Positions 8,913-18,207 of a DNA stretch of 64,000 nucleotides are shown here, piece after piece. The notes beneath the pieces were generated by a model. That model saw only the letters and a list, made by a program, of their open reading frames with translations. It searched no databases and was not told where the DNA came from. The number at the start of each line of letters is the position of its first letter. Position 1 is the first letter of the stretch. This stretch comes from Croceicoccus naphthovorans (lineage in GTDB: Bacteria > Pseudomonadota > Alphaproteobacteria > Sphingomonadales > Sphingomonadaceae). The DNA is taken from positions 2,731,501 to 2,795,500 of the forward strand of contig NZ_CP011770.1 of the NCBI RefSeq assembly GCF_001028705.1. Direction: 5' to 3'. A program made the translations under genes and the position numbers.

Positions 8913-10658
8913 TTAAAGCTGCTCCGCCGCCTCGACACCCAGAATGCCAAGGCCGTTGCGGATCACCTGCCCGACTTGCGCGGCAAGATGCAGCCGCGCA
9001 CCGGACATGTCGGCATTGTCGGCCACCACGAAACGCTTGTCTATCCGGTCGTTGCCGATGTTCCAGTAACTGTGGAAGGCTGCGGCCAGATCGTTCAGGA
9101 AGAACGCGATCCGGTGCGGTTCGCGCGCGCGCGCGGCGGCTTCGACCTGACGCGGGAACTGCGCGGCAACCTTGATCAGGTCCATCTCTTCCTCGCCCAA
9201 CAGGCCCAAGTGATCGGTGGACGGCGCAAAGCCCGCTTCCGCGCCCTTCGCCAGTGTCGAGCAGATGCGCGCATGGGCGTACTGCACATAAAACACCGGG
9301 TTGTCCTTCGACGCCTCCACCACCTTGGCGAAATCGAAGTCCATCTGCGCCTCTGGCTTGCGGGTCAGCATCGTGAAACGCACGACATCCTTGCCCACTT
9401 CCTCGACCATGTCGGCGATGGTGACGAAGTTGCCCGACCGCTTGCTCATCTTGGCCGGTTCGCCATCGCGCAGCAGCTGGACCATCTGCACCAGCTTCAC
9501 GTCGAACGGCTTTGCCCCGCCCGCGTCGCCTTCGGTCAGCGCGGCAACGGCGGCCTTGATCCGCTTGACCGTGCCCGCATGGTCCGCGCCCCAGATGTCA
9601 ATCAGCGCGTCGGCACCTTGCGCCTTCTGGTAGTGATAGGCGAGGTCGGCGCCGAAATAGGTCCAGCTGCCATCGCTCTTCTTGATCGGCCGATCCTGAT
9701 CGTCGCCGAACTGGGTCGAGCGGAACAGCGGCAGTTCGACCGGCTCCCAATCCTCGGGCGTCTTGCCCTTTGGCGCCTCGAGCAGCCCGTCGTAGACAAG
9801 GCCTTTCTCGCGCAGGAGCGCCTCCGCCGCCTCCGGCTTGCCGGCGGCTTGGAGTTCGGCCTCGGACGAGAACAGGTCGTGATGAATGCCCAGCGTGGCA
9901 AGATCGTCGCGGATCATGTCCATCATCGCGGCAACTGCCCTTGTGCGGAACAGCGTGAGCCATTCGCTCTCGGGCGCGTCCTTGTAGGTATCGCCGAATT
10001 CCGCAGCCAGAGCCTTGCCGATGGGGATCAGGTAGTCGCCGGGATAGAACCCTTCGGGAATTTCGACCGTCTCGCCCAGCGCCTCGCGATACCGAAGGTG
10101 CACCGACCGGGCGAGCGTCTGCACCTGCGCGCCTGCATCGTTGACGTAATATTCCTTGATAACCGCGAACCCGGCAAACTCCAAAAGGCCCGCCAGCGCA
10201 TCGCCGACAACCGCGCCCCGGCAGTGGCCCATGTGCATCGGGCCGGTCGGGTTGGCCGAGACATATTCGACGTTCACCGTCTGCCCCGCGCCCATCGCGC
10301 TGCGGCCATAGGCATCGCCAAGGCCCGCAATCGCGCCCAGTTCCCCGATCCACGCATCGCCCGCCAGCCGCAGGTTGATGAACCCCGGTCCGGCTATAGA
10401 TGCCTCTGCCACGGCAGGATGATTCGACAATTCGGCCACCAACGCCTCTGCCAGCGCGCGCGGATTGGTCTTCGCAGGCTTGGCCAGCACCATCGCCGCA
10501 TTCGTCGCCAGATCGCCATGCGAAGGATCGCGCGGCGGCTCCACCGCGACATTGGCGCGGCTGATTTCGGCAGGCAGCGTTCCGGCGGCAACAAGCGCAT
10601 CCAGCGCCGCATCGACGGCCCGGGTCATGGTATCGTGAATGGTAGCAGTATCGGTCAT
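8913..10658 (-). CDS. argS: Arginine--tRNA ligase
   Basis: Class I aminoacyl-tRNA synthetase charging tRNA-Arg. The HIGH-type motif is HMGH in ANPTGPMHMGHCRG, and the KMSK loop is present as PAKMSKRSGNFV, which some ArgS lack. The C-terminal anticodon-binding DALR domain is visible (EPHRIAFFLNDLAAAFHSYWN). The start at 10658 (MTDTATIHDTM) gives 581 aa, normal for the family. The open frame continues upstream to 10841 through low-complexity sequence that belongs to a dispersed repeat, so I exclude it. It is the first gene of the argS-SPOR-nagZ-scpAB-tatABC run. Confidence 0.96.
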   Translation of the reverse strand: MTDTATIHDTMTRAVDAALDALVAAGTLPAEISRANVAVEPPRDPSHGDLATNAAMVLAKPAKTNPRALAEALVAELSNHPAVAEASIAGPGFINLRLAGDAWIGELGAIAGLGDAYGRSAMGAGQTVNVEYVSANPTGPMHMGHCRGAVVGDALAGLLEFAGFAVIKEYYVNDAGAQVQTLARSVHLRYREALGETVEIPEGFYPGDYLIPIGKALAAEFGDTYKDAPESEWLTLFRTRAVAAMMDMIRDDLATLGIHHDLFSSEAELQAAGKPEAAEALLREKGLVYDGLLEAPKGKTPEDWEPVELPLFRSTQFGDDQDRPIKKSDGSWTYFGADLAYHYQKAQGADALIDIWGADHAGTVKRIKAAVAALTEGDAGGAKPFDVKLVQMVQLLRDGEPAKMSKRSGNFVTIADMVEEVGKDVVRFTMLTRKPEAQMDFDFAKVVEASKDNPVFYVQYAHARICSTLAKGAEAGFAPSTDHLGLLGEEEMDLIKVAAQFPRQVEAAARAREPHRIAFFLNDLAAAFHSYWNIGNDRIDKRFVVADNADMSGARLHLAAQVGQVIRNGLGILGVEAAEQL

Positions 10659-10722
10659 GGCCGCGCGGTTAGCGGAGTCGGGCCGATAGGGAAAGTGAAG
10701 TTCGGCGGACTCGCTCCACCGT

Positions 10723-10771
10723 GGCGCGAAGCGACTCCTGCAAGCGCGAACGCGCGCCGGCGCTAATGCGG
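10723..10771. repeat. Dispersed hairpin repeat, copy A
   Basis: A GC-rich element of about 49 bp matching positions 58766-58814 at 43 of 49 bases by eye. It contains a near-perfect small hairpin (GCGCG-AACG-CGCGC). It lies between the argS start and the end of the lipoprotein gene. A further shared motif, GGCGYTTGAGGG, follows about 30 bp later in this copy and directly after the core in the other. Confidence 0.7.
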
Positions 10772-10814
10772 CGAAGCCAAGGCCCCCGGATGGGAACCGC
10801 CCGGCGTTTGAGGG

Positions 10815-10833
10815 GTCCTCGCAGCGCGAGGAC
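10815..10833 (-). terminator. Possible hairpin terminator after the lipoprotein gene
   Basis: Perfect 8-bp stem (GTCCTCGC / GCGAGGAC) with a 3-nt loop, starting 9 nt after the stop of the minus-strand lipoprotein gene. No U-tract follows on the minus strand, so it may not be intrinsic. It might belong to the adjacent repeat element. Confidence 0.35.
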
Positions 10834-10842
10834 ACAATCAAA

Positions 10843-11496
10843 TCAACGCGTGGCGTTATATGCCAGCTGTTCTTGCGTCAGCTGAAAGCCGATCAGCATT
10901 TCGAACGTCGCGCGCGCCACAGCCGCCTTCACCTCTGGATCGGCCAGCGGATCGAGCGCGGCATCCGCATCGCCAGCCTTGCGGCGGCGCGTGATCTTTT
11001 CGCGGATCTCAGCCGGAAGCGTCGCGGCGGTGGCATCGACGTAAGTCCCGGCCTGTGCGGTTGCCTGCGCACGGTCCTGCCCCGCGGCGAAGTTCACGCG
11101 CACGGTGCCGACGCGCTTGCTGACCACGGCGGTGCCGCCCTGCAGCACGGTTACGAAGTATGGCAGGTCCACGCTGCGCGCGCCGGTGTTATCGCGGCGG
11201 GTCGCCAGCACGTCAAAGCTGGCTTGCGAATAGACGCGGTTGCCCGATTCGTCACAGGTTGGCCGGACATTGGTGATCACCGCCGTCACGTCCAGGGCCG
11301 ACTGAGTCTTCGCGCCGGGCTGGGTAAAGGTGGTGACGTTGCCGGTATAGTCGGGCACGCCGACCGCCGGGCACAGCGAGCGGATCGCAGTGATGCCAAC
11401 GCCCTGATTGACGACAAGATCGCCCTGCGACTTACAGCCGGCCAGCGCGGCGGCGGCCATCACGACGGTGGCGGCGGTGCGGAAACGGATGGTCAT
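10843..11496 (-). CDS. Conserved lipoprotein of unknown function
   Basis: Predicted outer-membrane or periplasmic lipoprotein. The N-terminus MTIRFRTAATVVMAAAALAGC is a lipoprotein signal peptide with lipobox LAGC; the mature protein would begin CKSQGD. The remaining roughly 195 residues look like a single soluble domain with no motif I can name. I chose the ATG at 11496 for its signal peptide and the upstream AGGT; an ATG at 11520 would add eight residues. It is divergent from ispH across about 196 bp. Confidence 0.75.
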   Translation of the reverse strand: MTIRFRTAATVVMAAAALAGCKSQGDLVVNQGVGITAIRSLCPAVGVPDYTGNVTTFTQPGAKTQSALDVTAVITNVRPTCDESGNRVYSQASFDVLATRRDNTGARSVDLPYFVTVLQGGTAVVSKRVGTVRVNFAAGQDRAQATAQAGTYVDATAATLPAEIREKITRRRKAGDADAALDPLADPEVKAAVARATFEMLIGFQLTQEQLAYNATR

Positions 11497-11692
11497 CAGC
11501 GGGAAACCTGTGCCTTGCATGCTTGTTCTTGCGCCCTGCCCTAGCCCGCCCTTGGCGGATCGGCAATGCGGCAGGCACGATATATGCCCTATGGCGCGCT
11601 GTGGCCCCGCGAACCTGTCTGCAACATTTACCGATGGCGCATTGCGTGCGCGGCGCTTTACGCCGGGGGTCGGGCGGGCTTAAAGGGCGGGC

Positions 11693-12661
11693 ATGACTTC
11701 ATCCGCCTCTGCCACAAATGCCCGCACCGCCCCGTTGCGCCTGCTGATCGCCGCCCCGCGCGGCTTCTGCGCCGGGGTGGACCGCGCGATCGAGATCGTG
11801 GAGCGGGCGATCGAACGCTATGGCGCGCCGGTCTATGTACGGCACGAGATCGTGCACAACCGCTTCGTCGTCGATTCGCTGAAGGCCAAGGGCGCGATCT
11901 TTGTCGAGGAACTGGACGAAGTGCCCGATGGCGTGCCGGTGGTATTTTCCGCTCACGGCGTGCCGAAATCGGTGCCCGCCAATGCCGAGGAACGCGGACT
12001 GGACTATCTGGACGCGACCTGCCCGCTGGTCAGCAAGGTTCACCGCCAGGCGGAACGTCAGGTCGAGGCAGGACGCCACATCGTGTTCATCGGGCACAAG
12101 GGCCATCCCGAAGTTGTCGGCACATTCGGACAGGTGCCTGACGGTGCAATGACCCTGGTCGAAACGGTAGAGGATGTCGCCGCCCTGTCATTCGGACCGG
12201 ACGAGCCTTTGGCCTACCTTTCGCAAACCACTCTTTCGGTGGACGACACCGCCCAGATCATCGCCGCGCTGGAAGATCGTTATCCCGCCATCGTCGCGCC
12301 CAAGGCCGACGACATCTGCTATGCCACCAGCAACCGTCAGGCAGCGGTAAAGGCCATCGCGGGCGAATGCCAGCTGGTGTTGGTGATCGGTGCGCCCAAT
12401 TCGTCGAACTCCCTGCGGCTTGTCGAAGTCGCCCAGCGCATGGGGGCCTGTGCGCAGCTGGTACAGCGCGGCACAGACGTCGATCCCGCGTGGCTCGACG
12501 GTATCGACACCGTCGGCCTGACAGCCGGAGCCTCCGCACCCGAAGTGCTGGTTCGCGAAGTGGTCGACCGGATTGCGCAATTCCGACCGCTGACCGAGGA
12601 AGTCGTCCGCACCGCGCAGGAACGCATCACCTTCAAGCTGCCCCGTCAGCTTCAGGACTAA
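11693..12661 (+). CDS. ispH: 4-hydroxy-3-methylbut-2-enyl diphosphate reductase
   Basis: Last enzyme of the MEP isoprenoid pathway, an iron-sulfur protein converting HMBPP to IPP and DMAPP. The three cluster cysteines are visible in [24 protein letters not shown] and the later [12 protein letters not shown] region, and the substrate loop is [13 protein letters not shown]. It is 322 aa with a ten-residue Ser/Ala/Thr-rich N-terminal extension. It is the first gene of an ispH-thrB-rnhA run with 5 bp before thrB. Confidence 0.96.
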   Translation: MTSSASATNARTAPLRLLIAAPRGFCAGVDRAIEIVERAIERYGAPVYVRHEIVHNRFVVDSLKAKGAIFVEELDEVPDGVPVVFSAHGVPKSVPANAEERGLDYLDATCPLVSKVHRQAERQVEAGRHIVFIGHKGHPEVVGTFGQVPDGAMTLVETVEDVAALSFGPDEPLAYLSQTTLSVDDTAQIIAALEDRYPAIVAPKADDICYATSNRQAAVKAIAGECQLVLVIGAPNSSNSLRLVEVAQRMGACAQLVQRGTDVDPAWLDGIDTVGLTAGASAPEVLVREVVDRIAQFRPLTEEVVRTAQERITFKLPRQLQD

Positions 12662-12666
12662 ACGGC

Positions 12667-13647
12667 ATGGCGGTCTATACCCGGATCGGGGCCGAGGACA
12701 TGGCGGCGCTGATCGCGCAGTTCGATGTCGGCACGCTGACCAGCGCCAAGGGCATTGCCGAGGGTGTATCGAACAGCAACTGGCTGATCGAGACGACCGG
12801 CACGGACGGTTGCGGCGCGCGCTTTATCCTCACCGTGTACGAAGAACGGACCGAAGTAGAGGACCTGCCGTTTTTCCTGGGCCTGCTCGACCACCTGGCC
12901 GCCGCCGGTTGCCCGGTGCCGCGCACGATCCACGACCGCAGCGGCGCGGCGTTCCGCCAGATCGAGATGGGCGGCGAGGTCAAGTCGCTGGCCCTGATCG
13001 AGTTCCTTCCCGGCGTGTCGGCGGACAACCCCACCTCGGCACAGGCCCATGCGGTCGGCGGTGCGATGGCGCAGATCCACCGGGCGGCGCAGGATTTCGG
13101 CATGAGCCGCAAGAACGGCATGGGCCATGCCGCGTGGCGCGGGTTCGTCGAATCGTGCCAAGGGCGCTGGGCAGAGATCGACCCGAAGCTGGAGGCGGTG
13201 CCCGGGCTGGTCGACGAGGTCATCGCCGACTGGCCCCGCGAATTGCCGCAATCGGTGATTCATGCCGACCTGTTCCCCGACAACGTCCTGCTGATGGGCG
13301 ATGCGGTATCGGGCCTGATCGACTTTTACTTCGCCTGCACAGAACCGATGGCCTACGACCTAGCCGTCGCACATGCGGCATGGAGCTTTTCGCCAGACGG
13401 CAAGCGCCACGATGCCGCCATCGGCAGGGCCCTGATCGAAGGGTACGAAGCGGTTCGCCCGCTGACCCAAATCGAGCGCAACGCGCTGCCGCTCTTGGCG
13501 CAAGGCGCATCGCTGCGCTTCCTGTTGACGCGGGCATACGACTGGCTGAACACGCCCGTCGATGCGCTGGTCACGCGTAAAGACCCCTGTGCATTCTGGA
13601 ACCGGTTGGCGTTCTATCGCGAAAACGGTGCGTCGGTTTTCGCATGA
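12667..13647 (+). CDS. thrB: Homoserine kinase (ThrB, APH-fold type)
   Basis: Homoserine kinase of the aminoglycoside-phosphotransferase fold found in alpha- and gammaproteobacteria, unrelated to GHMP-type ThrB. It phosphorylates homoserine on the way to threonine. Catalytic and metal motifs are [13 protein letters not shown] and GLIDFYFA. The start codon at 12667 lies 5 bp after the ispH stop, giving 326 aa. The stop overlaps the rnhA start by 4 nt. Confidence 0.93.
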   Translation: MAVYTRIGAEDMAALIAQFDVGTLTSAKGIAEGVSNSNWLIETTGTDGCGARFILTVYEERTEVEDLPFFLGLLDHLAAAGCPVPRTIHDRSGAAFRQIEMGGEVKSLALIEFLPGVSADNPTSAQAHAVGGAMAQIHRAAQDFGMSRKNGMGHAAWRGFVESCQGRWAEIDPKLEAVPGLVDEVIADWPRELPQSVIHADLFPDNVLLMGDAVSGLIDFYFACTEPMAYDLAVAHAAWSFSPDGKRHDAAIGRALIEGYEAVRPLTQIERNALPLLAQGASLRFLLTRAYDWLNTPVDALVTRKDPCAFWNRLAFYRENGASVFA

Positions 13648-14096
13648 CCCCGGAAACCAAAAATCGCGTCCAGATTTTCACCGACGGCGCCTGCAAGGGT
13701 AATCCCGGCCCCGGCGGCTGGGGCGCGCTGCTACGGCTGGGCTCAACCGAAAAGGAACTTTCGGGGCGCGAGGCGCAGACCACCAACAACCGCATGGAAC
13801 TGACCGCGGTGATAGAGGCGTTGAAGGCGCTGAAACGCCCCTGTGAAGTCGACCTGTTCACTGACAGCAAGTACGTGATCGACGGCATCACCAGCTGGGT
13901 TCACAACTGGCAGAGGCGCGGGTGGAAGACGGCGGCGAAGAAACCGGTCCTCAACGAAGACCTGTGGCGCGCGCTATTGGACGCAACCGCGCCGCACCAG
14001 ATCGCGTGGCACTGGGTAAAGGGCCACGCCGGCCATCCGGAAAACGAACGCGTCGATACCATCGCCAGCGATCAGGCTCTGCTGGCGGCGGGTTAG
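13644..14096 (+). CDS. rnhA: Ribonuclease HI
   Basis: Cleaves the RNA strand of RNA-DNA hybrids. At 150 aa it has all catalytic carboxylates in context: D in [18 protein letters not shown] in [11 protein letters not shown] in [11 protein letters not shown], and the C-terminal [11 protein letters not shown]. Start ATGA overlaps the thrB stop. It is convergent with the small DUF1508 gene, 5 bp apart. Confidence 0.97.
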   Translation: MTPETKNRVQIFTDGACKGNPGPGGWGALLRLGSTEKELSGREAQTTNNRMELTAVIEALKALKRPCEVDLFTDSKYVIDGITSWVHNWQRRGWKTAAKKPVLNEDLWRALLDATAPHQIAWHWVKGHAGHPENERVDTIASDQALLAAG

Positions 14097-14101
14097 CGCG
14101 T

Positions 14102-14284
14102 TTATTCCTTGGTGGTGTCGATCAGTTCGGCCTTGGGGCCGTTCTTGATGATCGAATCGATCGCGTTCTTGGCACTGGCTCTCGAGGAATAGCCCTCTGT
14201 CCAGAACATCGTTTCGGCGTTGTAGCAGAAATAGGCGACGAACTCGCCCTTCTTGTTCTTCCGGATTTCGAAACGATGCGCCAT
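14102..14284 (-). CDS. YegP/DUF1508 family small protein
   Basis: Sixty-residue protein beginning MAHRFEIRKNKKGEFVAYF with the DUF1508 hallmark of a short beta-sheet module and the E-x-Y-x-S-(R)-A-(S)-A-K-N pattern (EGYSSRASAKNAIDSI). The ATG at 14284 has a GGGGA ribosome-binding site; an in-frame upstream start at 14320 looks spurious. The function of the family is not established. Confidence 0.88.
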   Translation of the reverse strand: MAHRFEIRKNKKGEFVAYFCYNAETMFWTEGYSSRASAKNAIDSIIKNGPKAELIDTTKE

Positions 14285-14350
14285 GCCAATCCCCAATCTT
14301 TCGTTCGACCGGGGCGGCAACTTAACGCGCTGAACGCAGCGCGCAACCGC

Positions 14351-15457
14351 TCAATTCATCGCAAATCGCGCCGGGTCATAGGGTGAAGGATCAATCCCGT
14401 CGGCAATCGACGACACCCGCTTGCCCAGCAACAGCTGCGCCGCCAGCGCCGCCCCGGCAGGCGCGGTCTGGATGCCAAAACCGCCCTGCCCCGCGCACCA
14501 GAAAAAACCCGGCACCTTCGCGTCAAAGCCATAGACGGGCAGCCGGTCGGGCGCGAAACTGCGCAGGCCCGCCCACTTGCGCTCTACCGCCTCCACCTCC
14601 CAGCCGATCACCTGCTCCATGCGCTCGATGGCGATGGCCACGTCCAGTTCATCCGGCGCGGCATCGCAAGGCGCACTCGGCGTCTCGTCATGCGGGGTCA
14701 GCCAGATGCGCCCGGCCTCGGGCTTGAAATAGAACGTCTCGTTGATGTCGAGAACCAGCGGCACGTCGTTCGGCACTTCGGGCCTGGTGCGCAATTGCAC
14801 GACCGTGCGGCGCAGCGGTTCGATCCCGATGGGCGCGGCACCGGCGATTTCGGCGACACTATCCGCCCAGGCTCCGGCGGCGTTGACCAGTGTGTCGCAC
14901 GCAACCTGCGACCCGTCGGCCAAGTCCAGCCGCCAGCCATCGGCCTCGCAATACGCCGCCTTCAACTCCGCGCGCGTACGCAACGCGGCCCCCGTCTTCT
15001 TCGCCGCCGTCAGGTAGTGCTGGTGCAAGGCCGCGACGTCGATGTCCGAGCATGGCGCTTCCCAAGCGGCGCAGGTCCATTCCTCGGCCAGTCCCGGCAC
15101 ACGCGCTTCTATCTCGTCACGGCCCAGCAACTCGACATCCGCACCCAAAGCGGCGAACCGCTTTACGAATGCCTCAACCTTGGCCCGATCCGATTCGCGC
15201 CCGATATTCAGCGCCCCGCGCGGCGACAGAAAACCGCCGTCGCGCAGGAACGGGCCGGAAGCAGCGGTCAGCGGATAGACGCCGGGTCCGCCATAAGTCT
15301 CTTCCCAGAACGCCGCGCTGCGCCCGGTGGCGTGATAGCCGGGCCGCTCCTCCGTCTCGATCATCAGCACCGATGCGTGCGGTGCGACCATCGCGGCAAG
15401 GCTGGCTCCGGCCATGCCCGCACCGACGATGACGATATCGTACCGCTCGCTCACCAC
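14351..15457 (-). CDS. FAD-dependent amino-acid oxidase/dehydrogenase (DAO family)
   Basis: Flavoprotein of the DadA/GlpD-like DAO family. The FAD-binding GxGxxG is VGAGMAGASLAA near the N-terminus, and the C-terminal GQGGFGIQTAPAGAALAAQLL is typical. Overall it resembles D-arginine dehydrogenase-type enzymes that oxidise D-amino acids and pass electrons to a quinone, though the substrate cannot be read from sequence. Start is GTG at 15457, overlapping the stop of the upstream alpha/beta hydrolase, which implies co-translation. It is 368 aa. Confidence 0.85.
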   Translation of the reverse strand: MVSERYDIVIVGAGMAGASLAAMVAPHASVLMIETEERPGYHATGRSAAFWEETYGGPGVYPLTAASGPFLRDGGFLSPRGALNIGRESDRAKVEAFVKRFAALGADVELLGRDEIEARVPGLAEEWTCAAWEAPCSDIDVAALHQHYLTAAKKTGAALRTRAELKAAYCEADGWRLDLADGSQVACDTLVNAAGAWADSVAEIAGAAPIGIEPLRRTVVQLRTRPEVPNDVPLVLDINETFYFKPEAGRIWLTPHDETPSAPCDAAPDELDVAIAIERMEQVIGWEVEAVERKWAGLRSFAPDRLPVYGFDAKVPGFFWCAGQGGFGIQTAPAGAALAAQLLLGKRVSSIADGIDPSPYDPARFAMN

Positions 15458-16413
15458 GCGGGGGCTTTTTCGGCAAGGAAGCGATCGATGGCGGCCAAGG
15501 CACGCTCGCGCACCGGATCGGCTTCCCGCAGAATCTCGTGCGCGGCCTCGCGCCCGAATTCCAGCAATTCGGCTTTTGGCAACAACTTCGCCGCGCGCCG
15601 AATCGCGGCGGGCGAAACCAGCCGGTCGGCCTTAGTCGACAGCAGCAGGGTCGGCACTTCCATGCCAGCCAGCGCCCCGGTTTGCATGACGCGCTGCATC
15701 GAGACCACCGCCTGCTCCAGCCAGCCCCAGCTTCCCGGCCCCATCACCAGTTCGGGCCGCGCCTGCCGCCACCAACCTTCGTCGGCGTAACGCTCCGCAT
15801 CGTGGGTCAGCAGCGCCTTGCGCCCCGCCGGAAACTCGCCGGGCCGCTCGCTCCACTTCCATGCCGGACGACGCGGATCGCCCATTCCGGCGCGCCAGCG
15901 GGCAAAACCGCGCATCAGCCAATAGGGCAGCTGGATGCCCGAAAAACCCAGCATTGGCGCGACGAGCACCGCCGCGACCGGATCGATTCGCTTTTCCTCC
16001 AGCGCGCGTAGCGTCAGGTGCCCGCCCATCGAATGCCCGATTGCGACATGCGGCCCGCGGTGCGCCGCGCGCCATTGCGGCCAGAACGCGTCCAGATCGT
16101 CGATCCAGTGCGCAAAATTATCGACATGGCCGGTGGTGGCGTCAGTGCCCAACCGCCCGGACCCCGCCTGCCCACGCCAGTCCAGCGCCGTCACCGCCCA
16201 GCCTTTCAGATGCCAGCCGTGCAGCGTTTCCAGATACTTTTCGTAATGATCGCCCCGCCCCGCCAGAAACAGGATCGCCCCGCGCACACCGCTTTCGGCA
16301 GCCGCACCGGGCCAGTCGATCCGGCGCACCGCGTGGCCGTCGGCGGCGTGCCATGTCGCCTCGGTCGCGACCGGCGGGATCGCACGGCGGAATTGCGCTG
16401 CCGACTGGCTCAC
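15451..16413 (-). CDS. Alpha/beta hydrolase (lysophospholipase-like)
   Basis: Serine hydrolase of the Hydrolase_4/lysophospholipase L2 group. The nucleophile elbow is GHSMGGHL, the oxyanion region is ILFLAGRGDHYEKYLET, and the acidic and His residues lie in LLLSTKADRLVSP and REAAHEIL. It has no signal peptide, so it is probably cytosolic or membrane-associated. Start codon is GTG at 16413. It is the first gene of a two-gene unit with the FAD oxidoreductase and is divergent from the pilus operon. Confidence 0.85.
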   Translation of the reverse strand: MSQSAAQFRRAIPPVATEATWHAADGHAVRRIDWPGAAAESGVRGAILFLAGRGDHYEKYLETLHGWHLKGWAVTALDWRGQAGSGRLGTDATTGHVDNFAHWIDDLDAFWPQWRAAHRGPHVAIGHSMGGHLTLRALEEKRIDPVAAVLVAPMLGFSGIQLPYWLMRGFARWRAGMGDPRRPAWKWSERPGEFPAGRKALLTHDAERYADEGWWRQARPELVMGPGSWGWLEQAVVSMQRVMQTGALAGMEVPTLLLSTKADRLVSPAAIRRAAKLLPKAELLEFGREAAHEILREADPVRERALAAIDRFLAEKAPAW

Positions 16414-16526
16414 CGGTCAGACGAAAGCCGGTTTGTGTTGGTTACTGTTTGGTAAGCCATCGCGCTTAGACCGGGCCCCAAGTTGGTAAATTTTGCCGAA
16501 CCCATCGATCGTGAAAAGGGCCCTGA

Positions 16527-17042
16527 ATGAACACCGCACTGGTCACTTACGGATTGCTCTGTTGCTTGGCAATCGCGGTCCTTTACGCCGCGTTCACCGA
16601 TATCCGCAGCCGCAAGATCACGAATCGCCTTACGCTCAGCGTCGCGCTTAGCGCTCCCGCCTTCTGGTGGGCATCGGGCCTGTCGCTGTGGCCGGGCGTC
16701 GCCATCCAGATCGCGCTGGCCGTCGGCATGTTCTTTTTCGGCGCGCTGATGTTCCGTTTTCGCCAGATGGGCGGCGGCGACGTAAAGTTGCTGACCGCGA
16801 TCGCGCTGTGGTTGCCGCCGATGGTTTTCGTGGCGTTGATGCTGATGATCTGCATCGCCAACGGCGTTCTGACGGTCGCCATGATCCAACGCCACCGCAA
16901 GGCGAAACGCCGCGGACGCGACGTTGGCCAGCTGCAGATTCCCTACGGCGTTTCGGTGGCGGTCTGCATGCTCGTGCTGCTCGCGGCCAAGTACGGGCCG
17001 GGCCTGCAGCAGACCTTAACAACGAATTCGATGCTGTCTTGA
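16527..17042 (+). CDS. cpaA: Prepilin peptidase CpaA (A24 family)
   Basis: Inner-membrane aspartic protease that processes Flp pilins and pseudopilins of the Tad system. The two catalytic aspartates are seen in YAAFTDIRSRKI and GGGDVKLL. At 171 aa it is the short CpaA type without the methyltransferase domain, with hydrophobic spans throughout. It heads the pilus block, with about 100 bp before cpaB, so cpaB may have a separate promoter. Confidence 0.93.
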   Translation: MNTALVTYGLLCCLAIAVLYAAFTDIRSRKITNRLTLSVALSAPAFWWASGLSLWPGVAIQIALAVGMFFFGALMFRFRQMGGGDVKLLTAIALWLPPMVFVALMLMICIANGVLTVAMIQRHRKAKRRGRDVGQLQIPYGVSVAVCMLVLLAAKYGPGLQQTLTTNSMLS

Positions 17043-17049
17043 CCTGATT

Positions 17050-17057
17050 TTAACCAT
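17050..17057 (+). promoter_or_regulatory. Possible CtrA half-site upstream of cpaB
   Basis: TTAACCAT, the half-site form of the alphaproteobacterial cell-cycle regulator CtrA, lies about 90 bp upstream of cpaB. A second TTAAC lies 34 bp further upstream, inside the end of cpaA. CtrA control of Flp pili is known in Caulobacter. The full TTAA-N7-TTAA site is not present. Confidence 0.3.
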
Positions 17058-17144
17058 TGCGGGCGAGTCTGGCCCGGTAACGCAGTCGCGAGAGAGAATC
17101 GAAAACGCGACTGATGTGGACATGACGAAGGGGCGACTAGAGCC

Positions 17145-18134
17145 ATGGACAAGAAGAAGCTGATTTTGCTGGTTGTGGCGCTTGTCGTCGCGGTGGGTAC
17201 CGCGCTGATGGCCCGTTCCATGTTCGCCGGCAACGCCGCACCTCAGGTTGAGGCTGCCACCACCGAACCGCAGGGCCCGCGCGTCCTGGTCGCGACGCGC
17301 AAGCTGCCCGTCGGCACGATCATCACCGCCGATGCCCTGCAGTTCAAGCTCTGGCCCAAGGAAATGGTGCAGGATGCCTATTTCGTCGAAGGTCAGGCCG
17401 ACATGAACAAGCTGCTCGGCACCGTCGCCCGCTTTCCGGTTACCGCCGGTCAGCCGGTGACGCAGGGCGCGCTGGTCATGCCCGGCGATCGCGGTTTCCT
17501 TGCCGCGGCGCTTGGCCCCGGCATGCGCGCCGTGACGATCCCCGTTTCGGCCAAGACCGCCGTTGCCGGTTTCGTATTCCCGGGTGACCGCGTCGATCTG
17601 ATGCTGACCCAGAAGGTCAAGGAAGGCGAACAGTCCTTCAGCGCGACCGAAACCGTGCTGCGCAACCTGCGCGTTATCGCCACCGATACCCGCACCGACA
17701 GCCAGGTCGTCGACGGCAAGACCGTCGTTGCCAAGACCAGCATGGTCACGATCGAAGCGACCCCGCGGATCGCCGAGAAGATTTCGGTCGCCCAGACGCT
17801 CGGCTCGCTCAGCCTCTCGCTGCGTCCGCTGGCCGATACGCGCGCCGAACTGGATCGCGCCATCGCCCGCGGCGAAGTGGTCGTCCCCGACGGCGCCTCG
17901 CCCGAGGAAGAGGAAGAGATCCTGCGCCTTGCCATGAACAAGCCGCAGGAAGGCAAGTCGACCTACCAGACCGGTGGCGACGTCTCTCGCTTCGCCTCGC
18001 GCATCAACAGCGCACCTGCCCCGCGCATCGGTGGCGGCGGCGCAGCAGCCCCGGCTGGCCCTGCAAAGCCCACCGGCCCGGTCGTCCGCATTACCCGCGG
18101 TACCAACACCGCGATGGTCCCGGTCAAGAACTGA
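17145..18134 (+). CDS. cpaB: Flp pilus assembly protein CpaB (RcpC)
   Basis: Periplasmic, membrane-anchored Tad component that supports the outer-membrane secretin. The N-terminus MDKKKLILLVVALVVAVGTA is a signal anchor. A SAF domain follows (VLVATRKLPVGTIITADALQF), then the CpaB-specific region (GFVFPGDRVDLMLTQKV). The Pro/Ala/Gly-rich C-terminus is likely flexible. It is 329 aa and is followed closely by cpaC. Confidence 0.94.
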   Translation: MDKKKLILLVVALVVAVGTALMARSMFAGNAAPQVEAATTEPQGPRVLVATRKLPVGTIITADALQFKLWPKEMVQDAYFVEGQADMNKLLGTVARFPVTAGQPVTQGALVMPGDRGFLAAALGPGMRAVTIPVSAKTAVAGFVFPGDRVDLMLTQKVKEGEQSFSATETVLRNLRVIATDTRTDSQVVDGKTVVAKTSMVTIEATPRIAEKISVAQTLGSLSLSLRPLADTRAELDRAIARGEVVVPDGASPEEEEEILRLAMNKPQEGKSTYQTGGDVSRFASRINSAPAPRIGGGGAAAPAGPAKPTGPVVRITRGTNTAMVPVKN

Positions 18135-18207
18135 GCCCGCACAGCCCAGAGAAACGAAGGACCAGACGGTCATGAGCAAGACAATCCATTCCCAGGGGGG
18201 AACCAAG

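Noticed and set aside
8733..10766. A 677-codon open frame on the plus strand opposite argS
   Set aside because: It is an Arg/His/Leu-rich antisense shadow of a conserved gene in high-GC DNA, with no family motif.
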